A DNA stretch of 7,174 bases from Chloroflexia bacterium (GTDB lineage: Bacteria > Chloroflexota > Chloroflexia > QHBQ01 > JADMIH01), in the NCBI GenBank assembly GCA_025927935.1, contig JAICKM010000356.1, positions 1 to 7,174 of the forward strand. The letters are read 5' to 3'. The notes under the pieces were generated by a model that worked only from the letters and a program-made list of their open reading frames with translations, did not search any database and was not told where the DNA came from. Each line of letters starts with the position of its first letter. The stretch's first letter is position 1. A program made the translations under genes and the position numbers. Shown in pieces: positions 5,887 through 7,174 of the stretch.

Positions 5887-6966
5887 ATGAGTGTCCCGTT
5901 GTCGTTCGCACGTCACCAGGTCCTCGCCGCTATTGTGCAGCACCTGACCCAGAGTGTCAATGAGTTCTTTGCCCTGGCTGACGCCCAGCCCACCGCCAGT
6001 CTCGCCACCCTGGCGGCCGCGGCCGTCCGGCTGACCCAGGACTGCTTGCTGCCCGCCGTCGCCCGCGCCCTCGCGGAGCAGCGCCAGCAGATCGCGACCG
6101 CGCCCACGGTCGCCACCTGTGCCTGCGGCCCGCCCGCGCAGTACAAAGGCGCGGCGGCGCGCACGTTCGTCACCCAAGCCGGGCTGCTGACCTTCCGCCG
6201 CGCCTACTCTTATTGTCCGCCCTGCCAGGCGGGCTTCTATCCGCTCGATGCCGCGCTGGGGCTGGGGCCGGGCCAGTTCAGGGAGGGCGTGCAGGAGGGC
6301 GTCTGCCGCTTGGCCGCGGCGTTGCCCTTCGCGCGCGCCGCGGCAACCTATAGTGCGCTCACCGGCCCATCTCCCCCCGCGCGGTGGCGCGGCTGACCGA
6401 GGCGCGGGGCGCGGCCTGGGAGGAGCAACTGGGGGAGGACCGCGCCGCCCTGTTGGCGGGGCGCGCCGGGCCGCCCGCTAGCCCGCCGCCCGCGGACGGG
6501 GGGCGCTGGGTGGTCGCGCTGGACGCCGCCAAAGCGTGTTTCCGGGATGGCTGGCACGAAATCAAGGTGGGAGTGGTCGGGCGTGCCGCGCCGACGCCCC
6601 GCCCCGGTGCGCGCACCGGGGAGTTGGCGGGCCGGGGCACAGGGGCGCGGGCAGAGCTACATTGCCCATGTGGGCAGCATGAGCGGCGCGGCGGAGCGGG
6701 TGTATGCCGAGGTGGTGCGCCGCGGCGGCGATCCGAGCGCGCAGGAGGTGCTCTGCGTCGGCGATGGCGCGCCGAGCATCGGGCAGGAATTCGCCACGCA
6801 CTTTCCGCAGCGGGTGGAGATCCTAGACTGGTATCACGCCGTGGAGCACCTGTGGGCGGCGGGCAAGGGCCTGTACGGGGAGGGCACGGCGCCGGCGGGG
6901 GCCTGGGTGGCGGCGCGCAAGGCGGAATTGTGGGCGGGCGAGGTCGGCGCGGTGGTCCGGGCCTTA
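5887..6966 (+). pseudogene. ISKra4-family transposase, two frameshifts and missing C-terminus
   Basis: The start ATG 5887 has GGGAGG 8 bases upstream. Part 1 (5887 to about 6366) has a helical N-terminus, then a zinc-ribbon-like domain with Cys78-x-Cys80 and YSYCPPCQAGFYPLD (Cys110, Cys113), and LPFARAAATYSALTG. A one-base loss near 6364-6367 moves the reading to part 2: PISPRAVARLTEARGAAWEE, then WVVALDAAKACFRDGWHEIK (probable first catalytic Asp at 6522-6524). A second shift between 6588 and 6648 leads to part 3: SYIAHVGSMSGAAERVYAEV, EVLCVGDGAPSIG (probable second Asp at 6763-6765), ILDWYHAVEHLWAAGKGLYG and KAELWAGEVGAVVRAL. Homology then ends and 40 unrelated codons follow to TGA 7087-7089. 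The C-terminal region expected to carry the catalytic Glu is absent, so the transposase is inactive. Family assignment is firm from the DGWHEIKVG, GDGAP and DWYHAVEHLW motifs. Confidence 0.88.
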
Positions 6967-6970
6967 GCCT

Positions 6971-6999
6971 ACATTTTGTGCAACAGGGCAGCAAAATGT
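6971..6999. repeat. Inverted repeat ACATTTTG / CAAAATGT at the broken end of the insertion sequence
   Basis: ACATTTTG (6971-6978) and CAAAATGT (6992-6999) form a perfect 8-base-pair inverted repeat around a 13-base loop, only five bases after transposase homology stops. It overlaps the third copy of the TTGTGCAAC word (6976-6984). The local sequence is markedly AT-richer than the transposase. It is probably part of another element's end. Confidence 0.55.
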
Positions 7000-7042
7000 C
7001 CAAACTACAGAGTTTTACGGATTCTACCCGCTGGTTGCACAA
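6976..7042. repeat. Inverted pair of TTGTGCAAC (6976-6984 and 7034-7042)
   Basis: TTGTGCAAC at 6976-6984 and its reverse complement GTTGCACAA at 7034-7042 enclose 49 bases of AT-richer DNA without a gene. The same word forms the core of the pair at 788-800 and 1160-1172. The 67-base unit could be a miniature element or the fused ends of a deleted one. No clear target-site duplication is seen next to it. Confidence 0.55.
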
Positions 7043-7095
7043 GATTTAGGTTAGAACTGCCGCTGTTCCCACGGGGCACGCCGCAGTGATGTTAA

Positions 7096-7121
7096 GGGCA
7101 CCGCCTGACCAGGCGGTGCCC
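7096..7121. repeat. Perfect 12+12 base palindrome with a two-base centre
   Basis: GGGCACCGCCTG (7096-7107) and CAGGCGGTGCCC (7110-7121) are exact reverse complements separated by AC. On the plus strand it is followed by AGAGAACA, so there is no T-run of an intrinsic terminator. On the minus strand only TTAA follows. It may be a dyad operator, a recombination site or an IS end. The rest of 7043-7174 shows no recognisable gene on either strand. Confidence 0.6.
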
Positions 7122-7174
7122 AGAGAACACGCCTCGCCCAACCAGCAGCTGCGTCGCTGCCGCTTACAACGGTC

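Larger units (their letters stand above)
5802..6966 (+). mobile_element. ISKra4-family insertion sequence, 3'-truncated
   Basis: The element comprises about 85 bases of leader and a degraded ISKra4-type transposase. Its left border lies somewhere between the last recognisable amylase codon (5799-5801) and the leader hairpin at 5825. The right end is missing: transposase homology stops at 6966, so no right terminal repeat or target-site duplication can be identified. It runs opposite to the amylase remnant and abuts that gene's 5' end. Confidence 0.7.

Noticed and set aside
7043..7174. A minus-strand frame open from the window edge to a TAA near 7048
   Set aside because: Its sequence has no recognisable motif and crosses the perfect palindrome, so it cannot be supported as a gene from this window.

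Overview
The window looks like an accessory, repeat-rich stretch of a GC-rich bacterial chromosome or plasmid. Chloroflexota, probably class Chloroflexia, is the best guess. This rests on protein resemblance only: the small 109-residue protein resembles the N-terminal domain of MalT/LuxR-like regulators that I know from Chloroflexota, and the alpha-amylase remnant resembles GH13 enzymes I associate with the same phylum. No rRNA, tRNA or other taxonomic anchor is present.

Layout. Bases 1-1150 (+) hold the C-terminal part of a large serine recombinase, cut by the window edge, and a coupled 109-residue protein whose start overlaps it by 13 bases. Bases 1200-1258 hold an orphan leader with a small hairpin, a perfect Shine-Dalgarno and an ATG whose gene is gone. 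Bases 1259-2458 (-) are the 5' part of a group II intron, with its ribozyme 5' domains and the first 190 or so residues of its reverse transcriptase, cut off inside motif RT3. Bases 2605-3814 (-) carry a broken alpha-helical protein gene, frameshifted and interrupted by a hairpin repeat. Bases 3859-4450 hold a short possible gene end (-) and an unrecognised, frameshifted gene (+). Bases 4548-5801 (-) are a decayed GH13 alpha-amylase with two frameshifts. Bases 5802-6966 (+) are an ISKra4-family insertion sequence with two frameshifts and no C-terminus. Bases 6967-7174 contain no recognisable gene but several strong inverted repeats.

How the parts relate. This is a graveyard of mobile DNA and damaged cargo rather than a working operon. 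Only the recombinase fragment and its coupled small gene look intact. The insertion sequence sits at the 5' end of the amylase. The group II intron fragment has been joined to a foreign gene leader.

The most interesting non-gene signal is a 9-base word, TTGTGCAAC, present four times as two inverted pairs. One pair brackets the small gene after the recombinase; the other lies at the broken end of the insertion sequence. I see no convincing complete defence, toxin-antitoxin or CRISPR system.
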